Shown: positions 8,713 through 14,830 of the stretch, piece by piece
How the letters are laid out: every line of letters starts with the position of its first letter
Position numbering within the stretch: the first letter of the stretch is position 1
Assembly (NCBI GenBank): GCA_002305805.1
Contig: DBQY01000011.1
Location: 81,845-99,093 of the forward strand
DNA from: Atopobium sp. UBA1382
GTDB lineage: Bacteria > Actinomycetota > Coriobacteriia > Coriobacteriales > Atopobiaceae
DNA: 17,249 nt
Reading direction: 5' to 3'
Translations under genes and position numbers: made by a program
The notes under the pieces: model-generated
The model's input: the letters and a program-made list of their open reading frames with translations, nothing else
Databases searched by the model: none
What the model was told of the DNA's origin: nothing

Positions 8713-8945
8713 GGGCCGCGAGCGGAGGTTCTTCTCGCCCGCGTCATGCCGTGCCTCCACAGACTGTCGGTTTTTACCCCTCGCGGACGCTTTTTCGAGC
8801 CAGCGAGGCGCCAAAAGCGACAGTTTGCGGGAGGGGCGGAGCGAGGCGCATGTCTCCGCGCTTCTCGGCATAGGGACGCGCCCAGACGGGTACGAGAGGG
8901 GCAACGGGCGCAGAGGGCACCCGAATCCGTGAGAGAGGACCTGCC
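8713..8945 (+). other. dnaE-dfx intergenic region, structured, no convincing gene
   Basis: This gap of 233 bases carries nested inverted repeats (described separately at 8741-8879) and, near its end, an AGAGAGGA ribosome-binding site (8932-8939) six bases before the dfx ATG. No clear -35/-10 pair was found. Short open frames crossing it lack a good ribosome-binding site and run antisense or out of frame into neighbours, so none is called a gene. Confidence 0.6.
8741..8879. repeat. Nested palindromic element (structured RNA or REP-like repeat)
   Basis: Several inverted repeats nest together. The outer arms GCGTCATGCCG (8741-8751) and CGGCATAGGGACGC (8866-8879) pair with a three-base bulge. 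A second, 15-position stem pairs 8760-8774 with 8813-8827; it has one mismatch and one G-T pair, and includes ACTGTCG/CGACAGT and TTTT/AAAA. Inside it, CCTCGC (8779-8784) pairs perfectly with GCGAGG (8803-8808). A separate hairpin on the right pairs GCGGAG (8836-8841) with CTCCGC (8854-8859). Together this predicts a branched fold. It could be a dispersed palindromic repeat, a leader of the superoxide reductase gene, or part of dnaE transcription termination. Confidence 0.5.
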
Positions 8946-9326
8946 ATGGCCGAGGTCAAGTTCTATCGCTGCAACCATTGCGGCAACATCGTGGCCGTCG
9001 TGAAGGACGGCGGCGTCACGCCGAGCTGCTGCGGCGAGCCGATGGAGCTGCTCGTTGCCGGCTCCACCGACGCCGCCACCGAGAAGCACGTGCCCGTCGT
9101 CACGCGTGACGGCAACCACATCGTGGTCTCCGTGGGCGAGGTGGCCCACCCCATGCTCCCGGAGCACTACATCGAGTGGATCGCACTCGTGACGGATGGC
9201 AAGCTCTGCCTCAAGCACCTGGCGCCCGGCGACGAGCCCACGACCAAGTTTGGCGCCTGCTGCTCCGAGGGCGGCACGGTCTATGCCTATTGCAACCTGC
9301 ACGGTCTCTGGAAGGCCGACGTCTAG
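8946..9326 (+). CDS. dfx: Desulfoferrodoxin (two-iron superoxide reductase)
   Basis: This reduces superoxide to hydrogen peroxide without producing oxygen, a cytosolic defence typical of anaerobes; electrons usually come from rubredoxin. The 126-aa length is that of class I enzymes. The N-terminal desulforedoxin domain has all four centre I cysteines (C9, C12, C28, C29). The catalytic domain has the EKH motif (E46, K47, H48) and the centre II ligands H68, H74, C116 and H119, the last two in CNLHGLW. The residue numbering matches the Desulfovibrio enzyme closely. AGAGAGGA six bases upstream supports the start. A strong hairpin terminator begins 24 bases after the stop, so it is probably a single-gene unit. 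No rubredoxin gene is visible here. Confidence 0.96.
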   Translation: MAEVKFYRCNHCGNIVAVVKDGGVTPSCCGEPMELLVAGSTDAATEKHVPVVTRDGNHIVVSVGEVAHPMLPEHYIEWIALVTDGKLCLKHLAPGDEPTTKFGACCSEGGTVYAYCNLHGLWKADV

Positions 9327-9349
9327 GCTCGGCGAACATCGGACTCGGC

Positions 9350-9374
9350 GGGGCCCCGGTGACGGGGCCCCTTT
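9350..9374 (+). terminator. Rho-independent terminator after dfx
   Basis: GGGGCCCC (9350-9357) and a second GGGGCCCC (9364-9371) form a perfect 8-bp GC stem around a 6-base loop, followed by TTT. The T-tract is short, as is common in high-GC genomes. It lies between the dfx stop and the next promoter. Confidence 0.75.
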
Positions 9375-9393
9375 CGTGCGCGGCATGCGGCTG

Positions 9394-9402
9394 TGCCACA
9401 AT
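9394..9402 (+). promoter_or_regulatory. Putative extended -10 promoter of the NAD-synthetase-like gene
   Basis: TGC followed by CACAAT (9397-9402, four of six matches to TATAAT) makes an extended -10, followed by AGGGG. It lies just after the dfx terminator and about 29 bases before the next ATG. No convincing -35 is present. Confidence 0.4.
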
Positions 9403-9430
9403 AGGGGCGAGAGGGACGAGAGGGGAGCAC

Positions 9431-11263
9431 ATGAGAATCGCGATTGCACAGATGGCCACGCGCGCCGGCGACTTCGAGGAGACGGCGCGGAGGATGGTCG
9501 ACTACTCTCGGCGTGCTGCGGACGCGGGCGTCGAGCTGCTCGTCTTCCCCGCTGCCGCGCTGTGCGGCGTCGCACCCGTCCAGCGCGCGGACCGTGAGGG
9601 GTTCCTGCTCGATCTGATGGAGTGCCTGCTGACGCTCGTCGACGAGCTCGCGTGCCCGTGTCTGCTGCCGATGCTCGTGGACACCGACGAGGCGCCGCTC
9701 CCCGAGGCGCTGCTCATCGACGCCGGGGAGATTCGGCCCGTGCGGCTCACGGCGCGCATGGAGGCGATGGCCGCCCACATGGGTGACGGACCCGTTGACC
9801 AGGCGCTCCCCGAGGTGCCGTTCCACGGAGCGCGCCTGGGCGTCGCGTTCACCTATGACGACCTCGACGTCTACGACGACTACGACTATGACGTGGACGT
9901 GATCGTGTTTCTCTCCGGCTATGGCTTCGCCGTCGACGATCCTTCGAGCGCGCTGGGCACCTCGCTCACCGAAGGGCGCTTCCCCGCGGACGCCGAGGCA
10001 ACGGGCGCGTGGATCGTGGGCGTGGGTTCGCTGGGCTGCTACGACGCGCAGGTCTTCTGCGGGTCGAGCTTCGTGCTCGCCCCCTGGGGGGAGCTCGCCG
10101 CCCAGGCGCCCTCGTTCGAGGAGGACCTGCTCGTCTGTGACATCGACCCGTCCGCGGAGGGGCCGCTGCCCGATCCAGTGACGCCCGAGGTCTACGATGC
10201 ACCGCTCATGACCTGGGGCGCGCTGTCGACGGGACTTGCGTCGCTCGTCGAGGCGACGGGTGGAAGCGGCGCCTGCGTTGCCGTCACGGGTACTCTCGCC
10301 TCGGCGCTGCTCGCCGTGCTCGCCGTCGACGCGCTCGGCCCCACCAACGTGAGCGCGGTGATCGCCGCCGGGGATGCGGGCGCGGATGCGTCCTCCCTCG
10401 TGCGTGCGCTGCGCCTTGGCGAGAAGGACGTCGAGGTCGTTGACGTGGGCGACGCCGATACGGCCGCTGCGCGCGACCTGCTCGAGGCCCGCCTCGCGGC
10501 GCTCGCGCGCCGCACGGGTCGCGTGGCGCTGGGGGAGCGCGACAAGACCGGCCGTGCTCTTGAGGCCGGTGTCGCGCGCGTGAGCGCGGCGCGCATCGAG
10601 CCGTTCGCCGACGTCTACCGCTCCGACCTGCTCGCGCTCGCGCGGACGCGCAACGCCATCTCACCGGTCATCCCCCAGGGGTCCCTCGCACGCTATGACG
10701 TGCCGGAGCTGGGCTCCGACGTGCCCGACCTTGCGTCGCCGGAGGCACTGATCGACTTTGTCGACCTCGTGCTCTCGAGCTATCTCGAGTGGGAGCTCCC
10801 CGTCTCGGACATCGTCTCGGAGCGCGGCCACGCCGAGGCTGTCGTCGCGATCGTGGGTCGTCTGCGCGACCTCGAGACAGCCCGTCCCCCGCGCCCGCTC
10901 GCACCGATCGTCTCGTCCCGGACGCTCGAGGAGGCGCGCTCCCCACTGGGGCTCGCCTGGCGTGACCGCCCGCGCGACGAGCGGGAGCGCCTGGGAGCGC
11001 GCCTGGAGGAGCTCATGGGCCAGGGCGCGCAGGGAGAGGCCGGGTCCAATCCGGGCGAGGCAGAGTCCGACCCGGCGCGACGGCACGGCGAGCCGGGAGA
11101 GGGAGAGATTCGCGACCTGATGGGTTACCTGCGAGACTTCTCCCTGGGGGGCGCCTTCTCCGCCATGGGCGGCTCGCAGCAGCGGGGCGAGTCCGGGGGG
11201 CGCCACGACGGCGAGGTCCCGCCTGCGTCAGGCCTGTGGAACGGGCCCTTCTCCGAGAACTGA
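9431..11263 (+). CDS. Degenerate glutamine-dependent NAD+ synthetase-like protein (probable pseudoenzyme)
   Basis: The layout is that of glutamine-dependent NAD+ synthetase (NadE): a nitrilase-like domain (about 1-250), then an NAD-synthase-like ATP-pyrophosphatase domain (about 260-480), then a tail. The start at 9431 gives 610 aa with MRIAIAQMATRAGDF, the usual nitrilase opening; GGGGAG lies just upstream. Key residues are missing. FPE, with the catalytic Glu, is FPAA (A41 here). No catalytic-Lys motif is seen around 100-130. The ICEDLW Cys site reads FTYDDL (140-145, no Cys). The SGGIDS PP-loop reads TGTLAS (286-291), losing the Asp. Some surrounding motifs survive: ALGERDKT (near 367-372) resembles the NKS/T region, and PFADVYRSDLLALAR (391-405) resembles the canonical APLGDLYKT segment. 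The tail is low-complexity but ends in an ordered-looking stretch (about 558-575). The frame is intact throughout, so this looks like a maintained non-catalytic paralogue, not a decayed gene. Its role is unknown. Confidence 0.8.
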   Translation: MRIAIAQMATRAGDFEETARRMVDYSRRAADAGVELLVFPAAALCGVAPVQRADREGFLLDLMECLLTLVDELACPCLLPMLVDTDEAPLPEALLIDAGEIRPVRLTARMEAMAAHMGDGPVDQALPEVPFHGARLGVAFTYDDLDVYDDYDYDVDVIVFLSGYGFAVDDPSSALGTSLTEGRFPADAEATGAWIVGVGSLGCYDAQVFCGSSFVLAPWGELAAQAPSFEEDLLVCDIDPSAEGPLPDPVTPEVYDAPLMTWGALSTGLASLVEATGGSGACVAVTGTLASALLAVLAVDALGPTNVSAVIAAGDAGADASSLVRALRLGEKDVEVVDVGDADTAAARDLLEARLAALARRTGRVALGERDKTGRALEAGVARVSAARIEPFADVYRSDLLALARTRNAISPVIPQGSLARYDVPELGSDVPDLASPEALIDFVDLVLSSYLEWELPVSDIVSERGHAEAVVAIVGRLRDLETARPPRPLAPIVSSRTLEEARSPLGLAWRDRPRDERERLGARLEELMGQGAQGEAGSNPGEAESDPARRHGEPGEGEIRDLMGYLRDFSLGGAFSAMGGSQQRGESGGRHDGEVPPASGLWNGPFSEN

Positions 11264-11288
11264 CGTCGCGGCCCGGATGTGCTAGCAT
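11260..11288 (+). promoter_or_regulatory. ruvCAB promoter
   Basis: The -35-like CTGACG (11260-11265, four matches to TTGACA) is separated by 17 bp from the -10-like TAGCAT (11283-11288, four matches to TATAAT). TG at 11280-11281 makes it an extended -10. The -35 overlaps the stop codon of the upstream gene. The LexA box begins five bases after the -10. Confidence 0.6.
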
Positions 11289-11292
11289 AGGA

Positions 11293-11306
11293 CGAACATT
11301 CGTTCT
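11293..11306. promoter_or_regulatory. LexA-binding site (SOS box) for ruvCAB
   Basis: CGAACATTCGTTCT matches the Gram-positive/actinobacterial LexA consensus CGAAC-N4-GTTCG in 9 of its 10 specified bases, with perfect GAAC and GTTC half-sites four bases apart. It covers the expected transcription start, just downstream of the -10 and 12 bases before the ruvC ATG. LexA binding would block transcription until SOS induction. ruv genes are known SOS targets in other bacteria. Confidence 0.8.
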
Positions 11307-11318
11307 AGAAGGGGGCAC

Positions 11319-11825
11319 ATGGTCATTCTCGGCATAGACCCGGGGCTGGCCCACACGGGCTGGGGCATCGTGGAGACGCGCGGGACGGCGTGTCGCGCGC
11401 GGGCCTACGGCTGCGTGACCACGGTCGCAGGCGAGCCGATCGATATGCGGCTCGGCCGGATCTGCCGCACCCTGACCGAGGTCATCGAGAAGTACGGCCC
11501 CACCGAGCTCGCCATCGAGAGCATCTACTTTGGCGAGAACACCAAGTCCGCCATTGCCACCGCTCAGGCGCGCGGCGCCGCCATCGTGGCGTGCTCCGCG
11601 GCCGGGCTCACGGTGGGCGAGTACACGCCCATGCAGATCAAGCAGGCGGTCGTGGGTAGCGGTGCCGCGGACAAGCACCAGGTGGCGTACATGGTGCGGA
11701 GCGTCCTCGCGCTCGACCACGAGCCGCGCCCCGACCACGCCGCGGACGCGCTGGCGGCCGCGGTCTGTCACGCCAACGTCTCCCGGACGAGACGCCTCAC
11801 CGAGAAAAGGAGTGCCCTCACGTGA
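11319..11825 (+). CDS. ruvC: Holliday junction endonuclease RuvC
   Basis: RuvC cuts Holliday junctions symmetrically in the RuvABC resolvasome. The protein is 168 aa, the usual size. It shows the RNase H-like catalytic set: D7 in LGIDPG, E67 in AIESIYF, and H140 with D143 in PDHAADALA. His at the third position is as in the Thermus enzyme, where E. coli has Asp. The ATG follows an AGAAGGGGG ribosome-binding site (11307-11315). It is the first gene of ruvCAB; the stop overlaps the ruvA GTG by four bases (GTGA). Confidence 0.97.
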   Translation: MVILGIDPGLAHTGWGIVETRGTACRARAYGCVTTVAGEPIDMRLGRICRTLTEVIEKYGPTELAIESIYFGENTKSAIATAQARGAAIVACSAAGLTVGEYTPMQIKQAVVGSGAADKHQVAYMVRSVLALDHEPRPDHAADALAAAVCHANVSRTRRLTEKRSALT

Positions 11826-12454
11826 TAGTCCAGCTGACCGGAACGCTCGTGGAGGTGACGCCGTCCCGCGTCGTGATGGACGTGGGCGGGGTGGGCTACG
11901 AGCTCGGCGTCTCCTCGACGACCGCGGCCGCGCTTCCGCATGTGGGGGAGGCCGGCGTCACCGTCCTCGCGCGCATGATCGTTCGCGAGGACGCCATGGA
12001 GCTCTACGGCTTTGCCACCCGCGAGGAGCGGGCCCTCTTCGACCAGCTCCGCGCCATCTCCGGGGTGGGGCCCAAGCTCGCCCTCTCGGTGCTCTCCACG
12101 TTCTCGCCGGCCACGCTCGCCCAGGTGGTCATTGCCCAGGACGCCGCCCGCATGGCACAGGTGCCGGGCGTCGGCCGCAAGAAGGCGAGCCGCCTGCTCG
12201 TGGAGCTCTCCGACGTCTTCTCCAAGAACGCAGAGCTGCGGGGCCTGGTGGGGCTCTCCGAGCCGGACGCCGCGCTGCCGCTTGCCGCGGCGCCGTCCGC
12301 CGGCGTGAAGGCCGAGGCCACCGAGGCCCTTCTCTCGATGGGCTTCACGTCGCAGGAGGCCGAGCTCGCGCTCGAGGGGCATGCCGAGGCAGGGGCCTCC
12401 ACGATCGAGCAGGTGCTCGCCTACGCGCTGCGGCGCCTGGGGAGTGGTAGATGA
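11822..12454 (+). CDS. ruvA: Holliday junction DNA helicase subunit RuvA
   Basis: RuvA binds four-way junctions as a tetramer and positions the RuvB motors. The protein is 210 aa with the expected three parts: an N-terminal OB-fold ([12 protein letters not shown] to about 65), two helix-hairpin-helix motifs ([10 protein letters not shown] near 80 and [10 protein letters not shown] near 115), and, after an Ala-rich linker (about 150-165), a UBA-like domain III that contacts RuvB ([16 protein letters not shown]). The start is GTG, within the GTGA overlap with ruvC, and an AAAAGGAG site lies 10 bases upstream. The stop overlaps the ruvB ATG. Confidence 0.96.
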   Translation: MIVQLTGTLVEVTPSRVVMDVGGVGYELGVSSTTAAALPHVGEAGVTVLARMIVREDAMELYGFATREERALFDQLRAISGVGPKLALSVLSTFSPATLAQVVIAQDAARMAQVPGVGRKKASRLLVELSDVFSKNAELRGLVGLSEPDAALPLAAAPSAGVKAEATEALLSMGFTSQEAELALEGHAEAGASTIEQVLAYALRRLGSGR

Positions 12455-13515
12455 TGTGGGAGGCAAGCGAGAAGGACCTCTTCGCCACGCCCGCGCCCGT
12501 CGCCCGCACGGCGGGGCCGCGCGACGTCACCGGCGAGCTCACGGTCGACGATCTGGACCAGGACCGCACGCTGCGCCCGCGCACGCTCGACGAGTACATC
12601 GGCCAGGAGCGCGTCCGCGAGAACCTGCGCGTGCTCATCCAGGCCGCGCGCGACCGCGGCGAGTCCCTCGACCACGTGATCTTCTCGGGTCCCCCGGGAC
12701 TCGGCAAGACCACGCTCGCGGGCATCGTGGCCAACGAGATGGGTGCCAAGATGCACACCACCTCCGGCCCCGCGATCGAGCGCGCCGGAGACCTCGCGGC
12801 CATCCTGACCAACCTCGAGGAGGGCGACGTCCTCTTCGTGGACGAGATCCATCGTCTCAACCATCAGATCGAGGAGGTCCTCTACCCGGCGATGGAGGAC
12901 TTCTTCCTGGACATCGTCATCGGCAAGGGTCCGGCCGCGCGCTCGATTCGCATCGACGTTCCGCACTTCACGCTCGTGGGCGCCACCACGCGCACCGGTC
13001 TTCTCACCGGTCCCCTGCGCGACCGCTTTGGCATCTCGTACCGCTTGGACTACTACACGACCGCCGAGCTCGCCGTCATCGTGGACCGCTCGGCGCGCAT
13101 CCTCGGCGTGGGCATCGACGAGCAGGGGGCAGCCGAGATCGCCTCGCGCTCGCGCGGCACGCCGCGCCTCGCCAACCGCCTGCTCAAGCGCGTGCGCGAC
13201 TACGCGCAGGTCAAGCGAGAGGGTACCATCACCGGTGACGTGGCCGCCGAGGCGCTCGAGTTCTTCGAGATCGACGCCCTGGGGCTTGACACTATGGACG
13301 TGCGCATCCTCACGGCGCTCTGCGGGACCTTCCGCGGCCGTCCGGTGGGCCTCACCACCGTGGCGAGCGCCGTCTCCGAGGACCCCTCCACGCTGGAGGA
13401 TGTCTACGAGCCGTACCTGCTGCAGCGCGGCCTCATCGTGCGCACGCCGCAGGGGCGCCAGGCAACGCTCGCGGCCTTCGACCACCTGGGGATGGAGCCA
13501 CCGGCGGCGCGCTAG
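12451..13515 (+). CDS. ruvB: Holliday junction branch-migration ATPase RuvB
   Basis: RuvB is the AAA+ hexameric motor that drives branch migration with RuvA. The protein is 354 aa, the normal length being about 340-350. It has Walker [10 protein letters not shown], Walker [10 protein letters not shown], sensor 1/arginine-finger segment [18 protein letters not shown], sensor 2 [17 protein letters not shown], and a C-terminal winged helix containing [12 protein letters not shown] and [13 protein letters not shown]. The ATG at 12451 lies in the ATGA overlap with ruvA; the next codon (12454) is also ATG, and GGGGAG at 12439-12444 could serve either, so the start is uncertain by one residue. Confidence 0.97.
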   Translation: MMWEASEKDLFATPAPVARTAGPRDVTGELTVDDLDQDRTLRPRTLDEYIGQERVRENLRVLIQAARDRGESLDHVIFSGPPGLGKTTLAGIVANEMGAKMHTTSGPAIERAGDLAAILTNLEEGDVLFVDEIHRLNHQIEEVLYPAMEDFFLDIVIGKGPAARSIRIDVPHFTLVGATTRTGLLTGPLRDRFGISYRLDYYTTAELAVIVDRSARILGVGIDEQGAAEIASRSRGTPRLANRLLKRVRDYAQVKREGTITGDVAAEALEFFEIDALGLDTMDVRILTALCGTFRGRPVGLTTVASAVSEDPSTLEDVYEPYLLQRGLIVRTPQGRQATLAAFDHLGMEPPAAR

Positions 13516-13524
13516 GGCAGCGCG
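13508..13524 (+). terminator. Weak hairpin at the ruvB stop
   Basis: CGCGCT (13508-13513) and AGCGCG (13519-13524) form a perfect 6-bp stem with a five-base loop, followed by a pyrimidine-rich TCCTTCTC. The stop codon lies within it. There is no true T-tract, so its role as terminator of ruvCAB is only possible. Confidence 0.35.
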
Positions 13525-13556
13525 TCCTTCTCGCCCCGCCCGTCGCGTGACTGGGA

Positions 13557-13562
13557 TATGAT
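13557..13562 (+). promoter_or_regulatory. Putative -10 element of the EIIA gene
   Basis: TATGAT matches TATAAT in five of six positions and is followed by AG. It lies 55 bases before the GTG start. No recognisable -35 lies 16-18 bp upstream. Confidence 0.45.
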
Positions 13563-13617
13563 AGAGAGCTGAGAGTCAGGGCACTCGGCCTGCCATTTCG
13601 ATGCAAAGGAGAGCATT

Positions 13618-14076
13618 GTGAGCCAGTTCGTCAGCGAGAAGAGCGTCTTCGTCAACCAGAACCTCGAGTCCCGTGAGGCGCTGCTGCGCTTTGTCTCCGA
13701 CAAGGCCGCCGAGTTTGGCATCACCGACAACGCCGACGCCGTCTACGACGCCTTCATGGCGCGCGAGGCCATGGGCGAGACCGGCATGACCGACGGCTTT
13801 GCCGTGCCGCACGCCAAGTCCGACGACATCAAGGACGCCGCCGTCATCGTCGTCAAGAACGACCACGCCCTCGAGTGGCCGAGCTTTGACGAGAAGCCCG
13901 TCGACGTCGCGATCGCCCTGCTCGTCCCCGGCGGCGAGGCCGGCACCACCCACATCAAGCTCCTCTCCAAGACCGCCGTGCTGCTGATGAAGGACGAGTT
14001 CAAGAACCTCGTCCACGGCACGGACGACCCGGCCGCCATCGCTGACGCCATCAACGCGGGCATCGACGAGGAGTAG
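13618..14076 (+). CDS. PTS EIIA protein, fructose/mannitol/Ntr family
   Basis: This 152-aa single-domain EIIA of the PTS_EIIA type 2 fold receives phosphate from HPr (or the Ntr homologue). The active-site His is H65 in GFAVPHAK. The length is that of stand-alone EIIA-Fru/EIIA-Ntr domains. The start is GTG, with AAAGGAGAG (13606-13614) correctly spaced; the upstream ATG at 13601 is out of frame. No EIIB, EIIC or sugar-metabolism gene lies beside it, and it has its own -10 and terminator. It may therefore work with a permease encoded elsewhere or as a regulator. Substrate specificity cannot be read from the sequence. Confidence 0.88.
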   Translation: MSQFVSEKSVFVNQNLESREALLRFVSDKAAEFGITDNADAVYDAFMAREAMGETGMTDGFAVPHAKSDDIKDAAVIVVKNDHALEWPSFDEKPVDVAIALLVPGGEAGTTHIKLLSKTAVLLMKDEFKNLVHGTDDPAAIADAINAGIDEE

Positions 14077-14101
14077 CCGCGCATCTCGTACTCGTAGCCC
14101 C

Positions 14102-14133
14102 GGGCCCCGTCGGCGCACGCTGGCGGGGCCCTT
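14102..14133 (+). terminator. Rho-independent terminator after the EIIA gene
   Basis: GGGCCCCG (14102-14109) pairs perfectly with CGGGGCCC (14124-14131). The stem can extend inward through GGCG/CGCT-like pairing, and a short TT follows. It lies 25 bases after the EIIA stop and just before the next ribosome-binding site. Confidence 0.7.
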
Positions 14134-14149
14134 GTCGTAGGGAGGCATC

Positions 14150-14731
14150 ATGTTCAAGCAGGCAAGCGACGCACGCGTGGCCGTGTTCGTGGCACCCGGC
14201 CTGGAGGAGATCGAGGGTCTCACGGTGGTGGACCTGCTCTACCGTGCCGGCGTGCCGTGCGACACCGTGGCCATCACGCCGGAGCGGACGGTCACCTCCT
14301 CGCACGAGGTGACCATCGTCTGCGACCGCTCGATCGCCGACGAGGGCTTCTCGTTCGACGACTATGACATGCTGGTCCTGCCCGGAGGCATCCCCGGAAC
14401 GCCCAACCTGCGCGCGTGCGAGCCGCTCTGCGAGGCCGTCTGCGCGTTTGCCGCCGCGGGTAGGCCGGTCGCCGCGATCTGCGCAGCACCGTCGATCCTG
14501 GCCGAGCTCGGTCTGCTCAAGGGGCGTCGCGCCACCTCCAACCCCGGCTTCCAGCACGTGCTCGCCGAGCACGGCGCCGAGCTTCTCGCCGACGAGCCGG
14601 TCGTCGTGGACGGCAGCCTGATCACCAGCCAGGGCGCGGGAACGGCGATGCTCTTTGGCCTGGAGATCGTGCGCCACTTCCTCGGCGACGAGCCCGTCGA
14701 GCGCGTTCGCGCCGGCGTCGTCCTGCGCTAG
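14150..14731 (+). CDS. DJ-1/PfpI family protein
   Basis: This 193-aa cytosolic protein has the class I glutamine-amidotransferase-like fold of the DJ-1/ThiJ/YajL group. It shows the reactive cysteine C111 in the nucleophile elbow AAICAAPS, the partner glutamate E22 in GLEEIE (equivalent to DJ-1 E18), and LVLPGGIPG near 75-83. Position 131, where DJ-1 has His126, is Asn here. Proposed roles for the family include redox/carbonyl stress protection and glyoxalase or chaperone activity; the sequence does not choose among them. GGGAGG (14140-14145) supports the start. No obvious promoter separates it from the EIIA terminator, so some read-through is possible. Confidence 0.9.
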   Translation: MFKQASDARVAVFVAPGLEEIEGLTVVDLLYRAGVPCDTVAITPERTVTSSHEVTIVCDRSIADEGFSFDDYDMLVLPGGIPGTPNLRACEPLCEAVCAFAAAGRPVAAICAAPSILAELGLLKGRRATSNPGFQHVLAEHGAELLADEPVVVDGSLITSQGAGTAMLFGLEIVRHFLGDEPVERVRAGVVLR

Positions 14732-14768
14732 GGCCCGCGGCCGCATGTGACAAGCAGGTGACGGCTCC

Positions 14769-14818
14769 TTGACGGGTTGGGGAGCGCGTGCCATTGTCGG
14801 CGTGTCAACCATGATTGA
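14769..14818 (+). promoter_or_regulatory. Putative argCJ promoter with palindromic operator candidate
   Basis: The -35-like TTGACG (14769-14774, five of six) lies 17 bp upstream of a weak -10 candidate CATTGT (14792-14797). Just downstream, TCAACCATGATTGA (14805-14818) is a near-perfect palindrome (12 of 14 positions) between the -10 and the ribosome-binding site. That is the expected place for an arginine repressor to act, but its match to known ARG boxes is poor, so its binding protein is unknown. Confidence 0.4.
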
Positions 14819-14830
14819 GGGGGCAGTCGC

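Noticed and set aside
4822..8904. 1360-codon open frame on the minus strand, opposite dnaE
   Set aside because: It mirrors the dnaE codon pattern and gives a Val/Leu/His/Asp-rich product without motifs. It is a shadow of dnaE.
8746..9003. 85-codon + strand frame in the dnaE-dfx gap
   Set aside because: Its Arg-rich product covers the palindromes and runs out of frame into dfx. No ribosome-binding site or family likeness was seen.
9176..9430. Upstream in-frame extension of the NAD-synthetase-like protein
   Set aside because: It overlaps dfx and the terminator. The nitrilase opening and ribosome-binding site place the start at 9431.
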